In this document: positions 15,726 to 22,150 of the stretch, piece after piece
Layout: every line of letters starts with the position of its first letter
Numbering within the stretch: the stretch's first letter is position 1
Source of the DNA: a virus
Direction: 5' to 3' (one strand)
Virus record (IMG/VR): IMGVR_UViG_3300027538_000010
Coordinates: 1-29,830 of that record
DNA length: 29,830 nt
Made by a program: the position numbers and the translations under genes
The notes under the pieces: model-generated
Databases searched by the model: none
What the model saw: only the letters and a program-made list of their open reading frames with translations
What the model was told of the DNA's origin: nothing

Positions 15726-16139
15726 TTAGTTAGATGAACGTATTAAAGCCGACGTTGCCGTGTTCTGCGGCATCGTGACCGTAAAGTTGGTGGATGTCTT
15801 GTCAGACCCAAAGTCCAGCACGGCAATTGATTTGTTGCCCTGGGATGCGTTGTAAATCAGCGCACACCGCGCCGTCACACTAGCATTGAACGCAACGTTG
15901 GCAAAGTTGACATAGACCGTATACCCAGACGTCTGGATAGTAATGCCCGTCATCTGAACCCCGCCAGCTACATAACCCGTACCAGTCACCTCGTTGGTAG
16001 AGGAATATACGGTTGTATCTTCGTTCAGGTTTGCATTGGCGTTGTACAGTGCCATGTAAATATCGTCCACGAGAAGGTTGTGAACACCCTCGTAGAGCTC
16101 GGCCTTGAAGCTGGTGGTCTGGGTTTGAACAATGCTCAT
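15726..16139 (-). CDS. Conserved small virion protein, unknown role
   Basis: This is a 137-residue protein whose ATG 16139 overlaps the connector-gene stop (ATGA). The sequence starts SIVQTQTTSFKAELYEGVHN followed by DIYMALYNANANLN, then a beta-rich domain with EVTGTGYVAGG and ALIYNASQGNKSIAVLDFG. I recognise the pattern from phage structural clusters, where it is usually left as hypothetical. The beta sandwich-like composition and coupling to a connector gene suggest a tail or head-tail component. No signal peptide, membrane helix or catalytic motif is seen. Confidence 0.75.
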   Translation of the reverse strand: MSIVQTQTTSFKAELYEGVHNLLVDDIYMALYNANANLNEDTTVYSSTNEVTGTGYVAGGVQMTGITIQTSGYTVYVNFANVAFNASVTARCALIYNASQGNKSIAVLDFGSDKTSTNFTVTMPQNTATSALIRSSN

Positions 16140-16795
16140 GACACCGGCACCCTAACTTGGCCGTCTCTGTATGCGTCCATACGCTGCTTCCCGTCGCCAA
16201 GGTTCTTCAAGAGAGCAATTGCCTGCACATACCGATCGCTGTACAGCTTAACCATATCTTGCTCTGCCTTGGTATAGGTAGCGGCTTCCATCAAGGTGCC
16301 ATACAACAACGCAGAGTCAAAGTTATCACCCAGCCACGTGCGCCCATCCGCCGCGTCCACAATGGACTCGGGCAGGTAGAAGTAATGCAACTCAACCTCG
16401 TAAGACAGATCAGGCGTGGGGCCCAGGATAAAGCTCAGCTCATCCTCGTTATCTGACCGGGGGCCAAAGATCGCGTAGTGCTTGGGCTTGCCACGGTACG
16501 CCGCTGCCGTGCTTGGATAGGCTTCACGGATGAAGTTCACGTCCTTGTTGAGCAGGTACAGATACTCGCTATCAGAGATAACGGCAATCGAATACACCGA
16601 CAGAAAGTCCGTGGGGCACTGGAGATACTTATTCCCTACGGTAGCTGTACCCGTCACGTTCTTACGCAAAGACGCCAGCTGCACCGTGTTGTAGATGCGC
16701 TGCTCCGCCTGCTTGATGAAGGTGTCAATGTTACTTGTCGGGAACGAGTTCTCTATATAGTCATTAACTGCAGTTACGAGTTCTTGGTAATTTAT
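16136..16795 (-). CDS. Head-tail connector/adaptor protein without a canonical start codon
   Basis: The frame is open from the codon directly after the endonuclease stop (16798-16796) down to TGA at 16136. Residues begin (I)NYQELVTAVNDYIENSFP, then IKQAEQRIYNTVQLASLRKN, which is the expected N-terminus of a phage adaptor protein. Yet no ATG, GTG or TTG occurs until GTG 16684, which would remove 37 well-formed residues. The first codon after the stop is ATA, and AGGGTGG lies 8 nt before it. Further on are FLSVYSIAVI, GKPKHYAIFG and the long helix ALLYGTLMEAATYTKAEQD. It would join portal and tail. The start assignment is inferred; the coding frame is secure. Confidence 0.75.
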   Translation of the reverse strand: MNYQELVTAVNDYIENSFPTSNIDTFIKQAEQRIYNTVQLASLRKNVTGTATVGNKYLQCPTDFLSVYSIAVISDSEYLYLLNKDVNFIREAYPSTAAAYRGKPKHYAIFGPRSDNEDELSFILGPTPDLSYEVELHYFYLPESIVDAADGRTWLGDNFDSALLYGTLMEAATYTKAEQDMVKLYSDRYVQAIALLKNLGDGKQRMDAYRDGQVRVPVS

Positions 16796-17626
16796 TTAAG
16801 CCACCCTAATCAAAGTGTACTGCCTGCACACCTTGCCTTTCTGCTTAACCGCGTTTGCTACCGCCGAGCGGACTACGCCAAAATAATCGGCAGCGTGGGT
16901 TTGACTCAAAAAAGAAATCTGCAATTCAGGACAAAACACCGGCCGCCATTTGGCACGTGCCGATTGTGCTATAGATTCGGGTTTTTGTGTGCGCCCTTTT
17001 GATACCTCAGAGCGCTTTAGCTTTGCTTCAGGCGTAGAGAATGTCGCCTTCTGGCATGCAATACGTGCCTGACGAATATTTGGGTCTTGCCAAGACCTAG
17101 ACACAGATTCTGCTCGATTTTTTAGCTCCGGGAGGGGCCTTACATACCCGGCCCAACGAAGCCTGCCGCCTCCAAGAGCGCCTAGACGCTTGCCATGCAA
17201 AATACCTTTTGGCGTGTTGTAAGCCTGCTTAATAGACTCAACTGTTTTGGCGCGCCATTCAGGATCTGACCAGCGCTTTTTGGCTGCGTCGGACCTCTTT
17301 TTCTTTGCCTCATCTGAATAGGACCTGGGCCGTAGCCCTGCGCCTCCAAGAGAGCTATTGTACGTTGGCTGAAACTCGGCAATCAACGCAATCTCAGCAA
17401 CGTTTAGCTGAGCCAGATCGAACGCAACATATAGCGAATCTACTAAAAACGCATTTGTTCCGTATTTGGCAATCGCCTCGTGCAGCTTATATTTTTTAGC
17501 CGTCTTACAAGACGCTATGCGCACATGCCCCTGCCAACGCTTAGAAATAGATTGGCGCGTCTGTCCTACATACTGCTCACCAGTAACAGTATTGGTTACA
17601 AGATAGACAGCCCCAGCTTCAGTCAT
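16796..17626 (-). CDS. GIY-YIG homing endonuclease inserted before the adaptor gene
   Basis: This is a 276-residue protein. The nuclease domain (residues 5-95) has AVYLVTN (Tyr8), EQYVGQTRQS (Tyr19), Arg30 in SKRW and metal-ligand Glu78 in NVAEIALIAEF. Residues 105-230 hold NUMOD3-like DNA-binding segments (SYSDEAKKKRSDAAKKRWSD; later STPEAKLKRSEVSKGRTQKP). The C-terminus (SFLSQTHAADYFGVVRSAVA) resembles the helix-turn-helix of intron-encoded nucleases. ATG 17626 has GAGG five to six bases upstream, just after the previous stop. Its own stop TAA is followed at once, in the same frame, by the adaptor coding sequence. It probably cleaves cognate sites in related phages lacking the insertion. 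Confidence 0.9.
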   Translation of the reverse strand: MTEAGAVYLVTNTVTGEQYVGQTRQSISKRWQGHVRIASCKTAKKYKLHEAIAKYGTNAFLVDSLYVAFDLAQLNVAEIALIAEFQPTYNSSLGGAGLRPRSYSDEAKKKRSDAAKKRWSDPEWRAKTVESIKQAYNTPKGILHGKRLGALGGGRLRWAGYVRPLPELKNRAESVSRSWQDPNIRQARIACQKATFSTPEAKLKRSEVSKGRTQKPESIAQSARAKWRPVFCPELQISFLSQTHAADYFGVVRSAVANAVKQKGKVCRQYTLIRVA

Positions 17627-17633
17627 ATCAACC

Positions 17634-17900
17634 TCAGGCCATCGGGCCTCGTGCCATCACACCTTTGGTAGCCGCACCAGTGCCACGGATCTTGATGCCA
17701 TCCGTCTTGACCGGCTGATCCCCTGCAGCTTTGCTAACCGCGCCAACCGAAAGGTTGTACGTGTCCAGCTTGCTACGATTGGGGCTCTTGCCAGGGTTCT
17801 CTTCAATCTTCACGGCCTTACCCTTCATGGTGTGGGGCTCAGCATAGACGCTGGCCTGGCCAACTTCTTTACCCATAACTTTTTTGCTGTATGTGGCCAT
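17634..17900 (-). CDS. Small basic protein with DGI/ATKG motif, unknown function
   Basis: This is an 88-residue, Lys- and Gly-rich protein with GGAGG before ATG 17900. It begins ATYSKKVMGKEVGQASVYAE and ends KTDGIKIRGTGAATKGVMAR. The tail shares the spaced DGI...R/KG...KG pattern with three genes of the 19.7-20.8 kb cluster. No cysteines, membrane helix or enzyme motif are present. It is likely a small virion or DNA-associated protein, but this is only inferred from charge and location. The endonuclease gene begins 7 nt after its stop. Confidence 0.7.
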   Translation of the reverse strand: MATYSKKVMGKEVGQASVYAEPHTMKGKAVKIEENPGKSPNRSKLDTYNLSVGAVSKAAGDQPVKTDGIKIRGTGAATKGVMARGPMA

Positions 17901-17901
17901 A

Positions 17902-18093
17902 TTAGCCTCCGCGAGAGCTGGATTTCTGGTTCATGGCACGGGCCAGGTTGCGTCCGTACTTCTTCATGTTCGCAGAAGTGACACCACCCTTGGCCAGCTT
18001 GGTCATGGGCTTGCCAGGATGCATCTTGGCTTCGTGCTTATGCACGGCAGATGCCACCATCTTCTTGTCTTGCGCTAAGTCTTTTTTGTCCAT
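17902..18093 (-). CDS. Small basic protein with KGG motif, unknown function
   Basis: This is a 63-residue protein with AAAGGAG before ATG 18093. It starts DKKDLAQDKKMVASAVHKHE, continues AKMHPGKPMTKLAKGGVTS, and ends ANMKKYGRNLARAMNQKSSS. It is strongly basic and His/Lys/Met-rich, with two short amphipathic helices. The AKGG tetrapeptide recurs in other small genes of this region. I have seen this pattern among uncharacterised phage proteins. A nucleic-acid or capsid-lining role would fit the charge but is not demonstrated. Confidence 0.72.
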   Translation of the reverse strand: MDKKDLAQDKKMVASAVHKHEAKMHPGKPMTKLAKGGVTSANMKKYGRNLARAMNQKSSSRGG

Positions 18094-18104
18094 TTCTGGC
18101 TCCT

Positions 18105-18488
18105 TTAAGATACCGATACTGTACCAACACTTGTCGTCCCAACCAAGTAGTTTGGGGTGAGACCAACATCAAAAAAACTAGATCCGCCAACCGGAGCCCA
18201 GCCCCACTGGATATCCCGGGAACCACCAGAAGGGAAGCCATTCGCATCCAATCCAGCGGTGTAGTACGTCGTGTCCGGTCTTGGCTGACGCACGGCCTGC
18301 GGATCATCAACCGGGTACATGCCCAACTGCAACTGCGGCTGGTCAGGATCCCAGCACTCCGGGCAAACCTTCAACTGGTACAGCTTGGTCTTGATGACCT
18401 CAAACTTGAGCTGCTTGAGCTTGAAACGAAAGCCACAGCGATCGCACTGCGAGATCGCAAATTTGCCGGATGAGAACCTTTGGCCCAT
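18105..18488 (-). CDS. Zinc-ribbon structural-region protein
   Basis: This is a 127-residue protein. Two CxxC pairs (Cys15/Cys18 in QCDRCGFRF and Cys42/Cys45 in VCPECWDPD) are 23 residues apart and form a zinc-ribbon-type knuckle. The middle (PQLQLGMYPVDDPQAVRQPR) is conserved-looking, and the C-terminus is Gly/Ser-rich beta. The ATG shares one base with the upstream stop (TAATG), so it is coupled to the connector-like gene. Zinc ribbons usually bind nucleic acid or stabilise small folds; within a head-tail module, either a virion component or a regulator of late expression is possible. The family is familiar to me from phages, the function is not. Confidence 0.78.
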   Translation of the reverse strand: MGQRFSSGKFAISQCDRCGFRFKLKQLKFEVIKTKLYQLKVCPECWDPDQPQLQLGMYPVDDPQAVRQPRPDTTYYTAGLDANGFPSGGSRDIQWGWAPVGGSSFFDVGLTPNYLVGTTSVGTVSVS

Positions 18489-19423
18489 TACGGGGTACTC
18501 CCGCCAATGAACTGCTGGCGAGGCACAAACCGTAGCGGTGCCTTCTCATGATCTTCACCTGCGGCCAGGGCAAACTGCTCGTCATAAGCAGCCTTCAGCA
18601 TGTCTACTCGGGGCATCAGCTCTGGCACCTTCATGGCAATGTAGTAGGCCAACCCAGCTGCTACGGCCGGCAGGAAACGAAAGTTCATGTCCCCCGTCTG
18701 AATACCTGATCCAGCGTCTTGGATACGACGCATGCGCCAGTAAACAAACTGATAAGTTGTGGAGCTATCAGGGGTTGGCCAAACTGTTACAGCCGGCAAC
18801 TGGGGCACAAACACAGCCGTGCCAGTAATGTGGCTGGCAGCAGTAGTGTTGTTCTGGGCCCGGAAGCATCCACCCAGAGAGTTGCCGTCGATGTAACCGT
18901 AATAAATGATCTCTGAATCCAGCTTGATGTAGCCAGCGCCCGCAAGACCCACCGTAGAGCTTAGAGGAATGGTGGTTGCGGTAGCGTTTAGAGCACCATC
19001 CAGTAGCAGGTCGGTGGGATTGGTTTCGCCAGACAGACGCTGGATCCAGACCTGGATGGGGCGGGCCTGGGTCAATTTGTTAGGGATCGTCGCATAGGTA
19101 GAAACGCTAATACGGGAGATCGTCAAGTCAGCCTGGGTGGAGGAAACGTTGGCCCCCGTACGAATAACCTGGTCCAACAAGTCAATCGTGTCCAGCGGCA
19201 ACGGATACGTGCTCAGACCTGGAACCAACGTAATAGAGCCTTCTTCGATGGTCCACATGTTCAGGCCACGGTTAGCCCATTCAATGGTCATCAGGTTCAT
19301 GGACCGGCGAGCTGTACGCAGGTCGTAACCAGTCCGCATCTCACGACCGGCACGCTCCCATGCTTCCTCGGCTAATTCCGTGAACTCAAGGTTAAATGCG
19401 GTGGTGCCAGTCGTGTAGCTCAT
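18488..19423 (-). CDS. Head-tail connector/tail structural protein
   Basis: This is a 311-residue protein whose ATG 19423 overlaps the previous stop (ATGA). The N-terminal half is helical with FTELAEEAWERAGREMRTGYD and SMNLMTIEWANRGLNMWTI, a layout found in phage connector proteins. A beta insert follows (TTIPLSSTVGLAGAGYIKLD, then EIIYYGYIDG). The C-terminal region is again helical (FRFLPAVAAGLAYYIAMKVP, ending LRFVPRQQFIGG). It is encoded among head-completion genes, well before the fibre genes. I favour a connector or tail-hub role; a tail-tubular-A-like protein is the alternative. Confidence 0.72.
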   Translation of the reverse strand: MSYTTGTTAFNLEFTELAEEAWERAGREMRTGYDLRTARRSMNLMTIEWANRGLNMWTIEEGSITLVPGLSTYPLPLDTIDLLDQVIRTGANVSSTQADLTISRISVSTYATIPNKLTQARPIQVWIQRLSGETNPTDLLLDGALNATATTIPLSSTVGLAGAGYIKLDSEIIYYGYIDGNSLGGCFRAQNNTTAASHITGTAVFVPQLPAVTVWPTPDSSTTYQFVYWRMRRIQDAGSGIQTGDMNFRFLPAVAAGLAYYIAMKVPELMPRVDMLKAAYDEQFALAAGEDHEKAPLRFVPRQQFIGGSTP

Positions 19424-19674
19424 TTCATTGCAGCCCGGATGTTATCGACCATGTTGGGATAAGGACGGCCAGCAGCCTTGGCAGCAGCTTTAGCTTTTGC
19501 CTTCTTGGCAGAGCTCAGCTTCTTGGGAGCGCCCAGGCTTTCAGGACGCGGCTTGCTCCAGACCTCACCACCCTTGGCATACTGGGTGAAGTCAGTGTCA
19601 TCCCGGCGAGCTTTACGCTTTCCGCTGGGCATCTTAGAGGGGGCGATATCCCCCATGCCGCGACTGGCCATCAT
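19420..19674 (-). CDS. Small basic protein with AKGG motif, unknown function
   Basis: This is an 84-residue protein with AGGGGA upstream of ATG 19674; a second ATG follows at once. It begins MASRGMGDIAPSKMP, has a charged middle RRDDTDFTQYAKGGEVW, and ends in an Ala/Lys helix plus GRPYPNMVDNIRAAM. It is basic overall. The AKGGEV segment matches similar segments in neighbouring small genes. The family pattern is familiar from uncultured phage genomes, with no function I can name. Confidence 0.75.
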   Translation of the reverse strand: MMASRGMGDIAPSKMPSGKRKARRDDTDFTQYAKGGEVWSKPRPESLGAPKKLSSAKKAKAKAAAKAAGRPYPNMVDNIRAAMK

Positions 19675-19675
19675 G

Positions 19676-19915
19676 TTATTTCCCCTTGGCGTAACCGCCG
19701 CCGCACATCACCATCGTGCCACGTGTCTTGCCACGCTCGGCAATACCATCTGCACGACGAGAAGCGGAAGAGATAGATCCACCGCCAGCCTTCTTCACAG
19801 GCTTTCTAGGGCGAGAAGAACCCATGTCAGGTTCCTGCGGGACGGGAACACCAGAGCCTTCCGTCCAAACGGAATCACCCTTGGTCTTTTTCTTTTCCAG
19901 TTCTTCGTCGTACAT
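19676..19915 (-). CDS. Small basic protein with RADGIAxRGKTxG motif
   Basis: This is a 79-residue protein with AAGGAG before ATG 19915. The N-terminal half is charged and Pro-rich, without predicted structure. The C-terminal half is KKAGGGSISSASRRADGIAE followed by RGKTRGTMVMCGGGYAKGK. The central motif SASRRADGIAERGKTRG is nearly identical to that ending the gene at 20469-20843 (SASKRADGIAQRGKTKG), and a looser copy lies in the adjacent gene at 19926-20231. No fold or function is known to me. Confidence 0.75.
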   Translation of the reverse strand: MYDEELEKKKTKGDSVWTEGSGVPVPQEPDMGSSRPRKPVKKAGGGSISSASRRADGIAERGKTRGTMVMCGGGYAKGK

Positions 19916-19925
19916 GGTCAGCTCC

Positions 19926-20231
19926 TTAGCACTTGCCGCCGCGCTTCATGCCTTTGGCAGAGCCAGCCATCTTGATGACTTTGCCCTGGGTCTTGCCCTT
20001 GGTAGCAACGCCATCGCGGCTGGGAGCAGCCGTCTTAACTTTGCCCATGGGGGTCGTCGGGGTTTTTTTCTGAGTAGCCATAGTTTCACCACCTTTTGAG
20101 AATTTGCGGCCTTTGTCCGCCTTGCTGAACTCTTGCCCCACAGACTGTGGGACGCCTGCTTTCTTCGCAAATGCCGGGCTATGGGCCACGGCTTCCATGA
20201 AGTTATGTTGTTTCTTGCTAACCGAGGGCAC
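19926..20231 (-). CDS. Small basic protein with GTG start and GKTxG motif
   Basis: I chose GTG 20231 because GGGAG lies 7 nt upstream and the protein then begins (M)PSVSKKQHNFMEAVAHSPA, a natural start. The longer frame from an ATG at 20315 would read through the overlapping coiled-coil gene and looks like noise. This gives 101 residues. The N-terminal domain is a short helix bundle (AFAKKAGVPQSVGQEFSKAD) ending in KFSKGGETMA; the tail is basic, with RDGVATKGKTQGKVIKMAG and a final MKRGGKC. Its start overlaps the upstream gene by 14 nt. Function unknown. Confidence 0.75.
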   Translation of the reverse strand: MPSVSKKQHNFMEAVAHSPAFAKKAGVPQSVGQEFSKADKGRKFSKGGETMATQKKTPTTPMGKVKTAAPSRDGVATKGKTQGKVIKMAGSAKGMKRGGKC

Positions 20232-20466
20232 TTTTTTGCTCCCTGATAAACGCATCAATTTTGGTTTCCAGGCGGTCGATCCGGTCCAGAACCCGATTGA
20301 TGTCGTGGTGAACATCCACCTTCGTCACATATTCCTTGGCTACCTCTTCCCTTGTCCGGTTCAGGAGAATCTGTAGCCGGGAGATTTCCTCCGACTTTTC
20401 CTTCAGATTCCAACCTAGTAACCCGAGCAATGTAGTCAGCAAGGCGTTCCACAACATCATTTCCAT
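20218..20466 (-). CDS. Small membrane-anchored coiled-coil protein
   Basis: This is an 82-residue protein. A hydrophobic N-terminus (MMLWNALLTTLLGLLGWNL, residues 3-21) is followed by about 50 residues of charged heptad-like helix (EEISRLQILLNRTREEVAKE, later DINRVLDRIDRLETKIDAF). The layout is that of an inner-membrane-anchored coiled coil, as in some holin-like or spanin-like phage proteins, but it lies in the head gene cluster and not with the endolysin. The stop of the preceding gene is 2 nt away. Function unknown. Confidence 0.72.
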   Translation of the reverse strand: MEMMLWNALLTTLLGLLGWNLKEKSEEISRLQILLNRTREEVAKEYVTKVDVHHDINRVLDRIDRLETKIDAFIREQKSALG

Positions 20467-20468
20467 GA

Positions 20469-20843
20469 TCAGATCATCCGGCCTTTGGTCTTTCCACGCT
20501 GGGCAATACCGTCAGCACGCTTGGAAGCAGATCCAACCTTACCGCCTTTTTTCATGCCGGCAGCAGACTTGATCTTGTTAATGATGCCATCGTCATCAGG
20601 AGCCTCAACGCCACGAGCTTCACGCTTGTACTGGTCACCCAGCTCGCTTACCTCTTGAGCCAGGCGAGCCGATTCTTTACGAGCTGCAGGCTGGCCAGCA
20701 ATGGCTCGGAAGTTGGACTCCTGCATGTTCTCGCGGGAAGGACGTGCATTGGCCAATGCCGCCATCTCTTCCAGATCAGCAGCACGGTCCTTAGCCTTGG
20801 GGCCGTAGCGCTTCAAATTCTCTAGGTACTTAGGATTAGGCAT
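20469..20843 (-). CDS. Small basic protein with RADGIAxRGKTxG motif
   Basis: I placed the start at ATG 20843 (MPNPKYLENLKRYGPKAKD) because TGAGGA lies just upstream; an ATG 7 codons earlier overlaps the previous gene. The protein has 124 residues. It is helical and charged through residue about 85 (DRAADLEEMAALANARP, then ESARLAQEVSELGDQYKRE), with a basic C-terminal tail AAGMKKGGKVGSASKRADG continuing to IAQRGKTKGRMI. The tail is the clearest copy of the motif shared within this cluster. Function unknown. Confidence 0.75.
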   Translation of the reverse strand: MPNPKYLENLKRYGPKAKDRAADLEEMAALANARPSRENMQESNFRAIAGQPAARKESARLAQEVSELGDQYKREARGVEAPDDDGIINKIKSAAGMKKGGKVGSASKRADGIAQRGKTKGRMI

Positions 20844-20851
20844 ATTGGTCC

Positions 20852-21097
20852 TCAACATTTCCAAGCCCGCAGGCTTTTATTGATCCTTGAATCCGGGTCT
20901 TTGGCCGTCTTCTCGGAGGTTAACTTCTTCTTCATCCCTTCCATGCGGGCGCAGAAAGAGTCTCGGCGTTTGCCGCCTTCCGGCTGGGGAGGTTTCAAGT
21001 TCATCCCCTGCTTTTTGGCAGAGGCGCGACCCTTGGCGTTCAAACCGCCCTTGGGATTCTTGCCTTCCTTGCGCTGCCATGCTGGTGACTTAGCCAT
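20852..21097 (-). CDS. Small basic conserved protein, unknown function
   Basis: This is an 81-residue protein from ATG 21097, whose first eight bases overlap the glycosyltransferase stop. It begins MAKSPAWQRKEGKNPKGGLN and continues AKGRASAKKQGMNLKPPQ; the C-terminus is KRRDSFCARMEGMKKKLTS with DSRINKSLRAWKC at the end. The pattern is highly conserved in my memory of phage genomes and falls under a domain of unknown function. Lys and Arg make up about a quarter of the residues. Two cysteines are present, one being the last residue. A DNA- or RNA-binding role is plausible on charge alone. Confidence 0.8.
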   Translation of the reverse strand: MAKSPAWQRKEGKNPKGGLNAKGRASAKKQGMNLKPPQPEGGKRRDSFCARMEGMKKKLTSEKTAKDPDSRINKSLRAWKC

Positions 21098-21842
21098 TTG
21101 CAACTTTCAGTTTGGGCGTGCAGTACTCAGCAATAAGCGGCTTCAAGGCATCTTCCTCGAAATTGCGCTCAAACTCTTCAGTACCTACGTGCGGCAAGCT
21201 GATAGTTGGATCCAGAAACACAGTGAAGCCCTCGGCCGTAGCACGGTCGCAGAACAAATAGTCCTCGCCGTAGTACTTGCCGTTGTACACGCCAAAGTCA
21301 AAGATGGCGTGTTCATCACGGTTCTTGACGTCATTAACGTAGCGCCACTCAGGATGGTTCTTCGACATCGTCTCCAGGACGTGCCGCTGGATCATCATGA
21401 ACCCGGTGCCAATACGTCGGATCTGCAACATGCCGTTGTTGTCAAACACAAGCTGGTTGGTGTCGTCGTCCACATGGATGTCCATGAAGAAGCAACGATC
21501 TGCCCCACGGCGTGGATACACACCAGCGGTAATGTCCTTGCCCTGGCTCACAGCCAACAGGCGCAAAACAGCATCAGCAGTAATGATGACGTCAGAGTCA
21601 ACGAACAACAGCGTGTCTGCATCTGTTTCTAGGAAGTCTGCCACCAAAGCATTGCGGGCCTTGGTGATCAGAGAACAGCCAGAGATATGGCTGATATAAA
21701 GCGTCACGCCAAACTTGGCGGTCTGTGATGCTAATTGCGTCAAAGCAATAGCCGTCTTGATGTTCAACCGCCCGTCATAAGCCGGGATGGCAATCATCAA
21801 TTTACGACCGTTTAGGTCAACAGGACGCTTTTCTTCAACCAT
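21090..21842 (-). CDS. GT-A fold glycosyltransferase
   Basis: This is a 250-residue protein. Near the N-terminus IAIPAYDGRLNIKTAIAL fits the nucleotide-sugar binding start of GT-A enzymes. SLITKARNALVADFL leads to LLFVDSDVII, with the metal-binding DxD motif at residues 82-84. The later YGEDYLFCDRA (Glu193-Asp194) and LPHVG (His218) fit the acceptor-base and metal-ligand positions. It would transfer a sugar from a nucleotide-sugar donor; the donor and acceptor cannot be read from sequence. The start ATG overlaps the upstream small structural gene by 8 nt, and the gene is embedded in the head module. It may therefore modify a virion protein, or else host surface glycans or DNA. Confidence 0.85.
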   Translation of the reverse strand: MVEEKRPVDLNGRKLMIAIPAYDGRLNIKTAIALTQLASQTAKFGVTLYISHISGCSLITKARNALVADFLETDADTLLFVDSDVIITADAVLRLLAVSQGKDITAGVYPRRGADRCFFMDIHVDDDTNQLVFDNNGMLQIRRIGTGFMMIQRHVLETMSKNHPEWRYVNDVKNRDEHAIFDFGVYNGKYYGEDYLFCDRATAEGFTVFLDPTISLPHVGTEEFERNFEEDALKPLIAEYCTPKLKVANG

Positions 21843-22107
21843 AGAAAGCTACCGCAGTACAGCTTGCGCCAACAGTAATCACCAAGCTGTTTTGAACCAC
21901 AGCACCTTCTCCAGGAAGAATGATGTAGCTGGCATCAGCAGCGGCGATCGTAAACGTAAAGAGGGTTGTTGCGCCGTCTTTAACAGCAACAGAGCTTGCA
22001 GCAGAGGCGCTGTAATACAGGCCCTTCAGACGAGTACGCCCGTTGTACGCAGTAGTGTCAGTGCCTGCAGGACAACTAACGCCTTTGACATCAGTTTGCA
22101 TTGCCAT
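21835..22107 (-). CDS. Small structural-region protein, unknown function
   Basis: This is a 90-residue protein with AGGAGA before ATG 22107. The sequence is beta-rich: TRLKGLYYSASAASSVAVKD, then TLFTFTIAAADASYIILPGE and SLVITVGASCTAVAFYG. The look is a single small jelly-roll or Ig-like domain, as in head decoration or fibre-base proteins. It is coupled (8-nt overlap) to the glycosyltransferase gene, which makes it one candidate substrate. That link is speculative. Confidence 0.75.
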   Translation of the reverse strand: MAMQTDVKGVSCPAGTDTTAYNGRTRLKGLYYSASAASSVAVKDGATTLFTFTIAAADASYIILPGEGAVVQNSLVITVGASCTAVAFYG

Positions 22108-22150
22108 AACTAATCTCCTGTTAAACGGGGGCCGTAGCCCCCAAGGTTAA

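Noticed and set aside
16796-17626. Group I intron carrying the endonuclease
   Set aside because: The nuclease frame fills the whole insertion, leaving no room for a catalytic core, and no 3' splice position ending in G would restore the connector frame without the TAA.
16136-17626. Intein within the connector gene
   Set aside because: A stop codon separates the nuclease from the connector frame and no splicing-domain motifs are visible.
20232-20315. 28-residue N-terminal extension of the small basic gene at 19926
   Set aside because: It overlaps the coiled-coil gene in another frame, lacks a ribosome site, and the GTG at 20231 gives a natural N-terminus.
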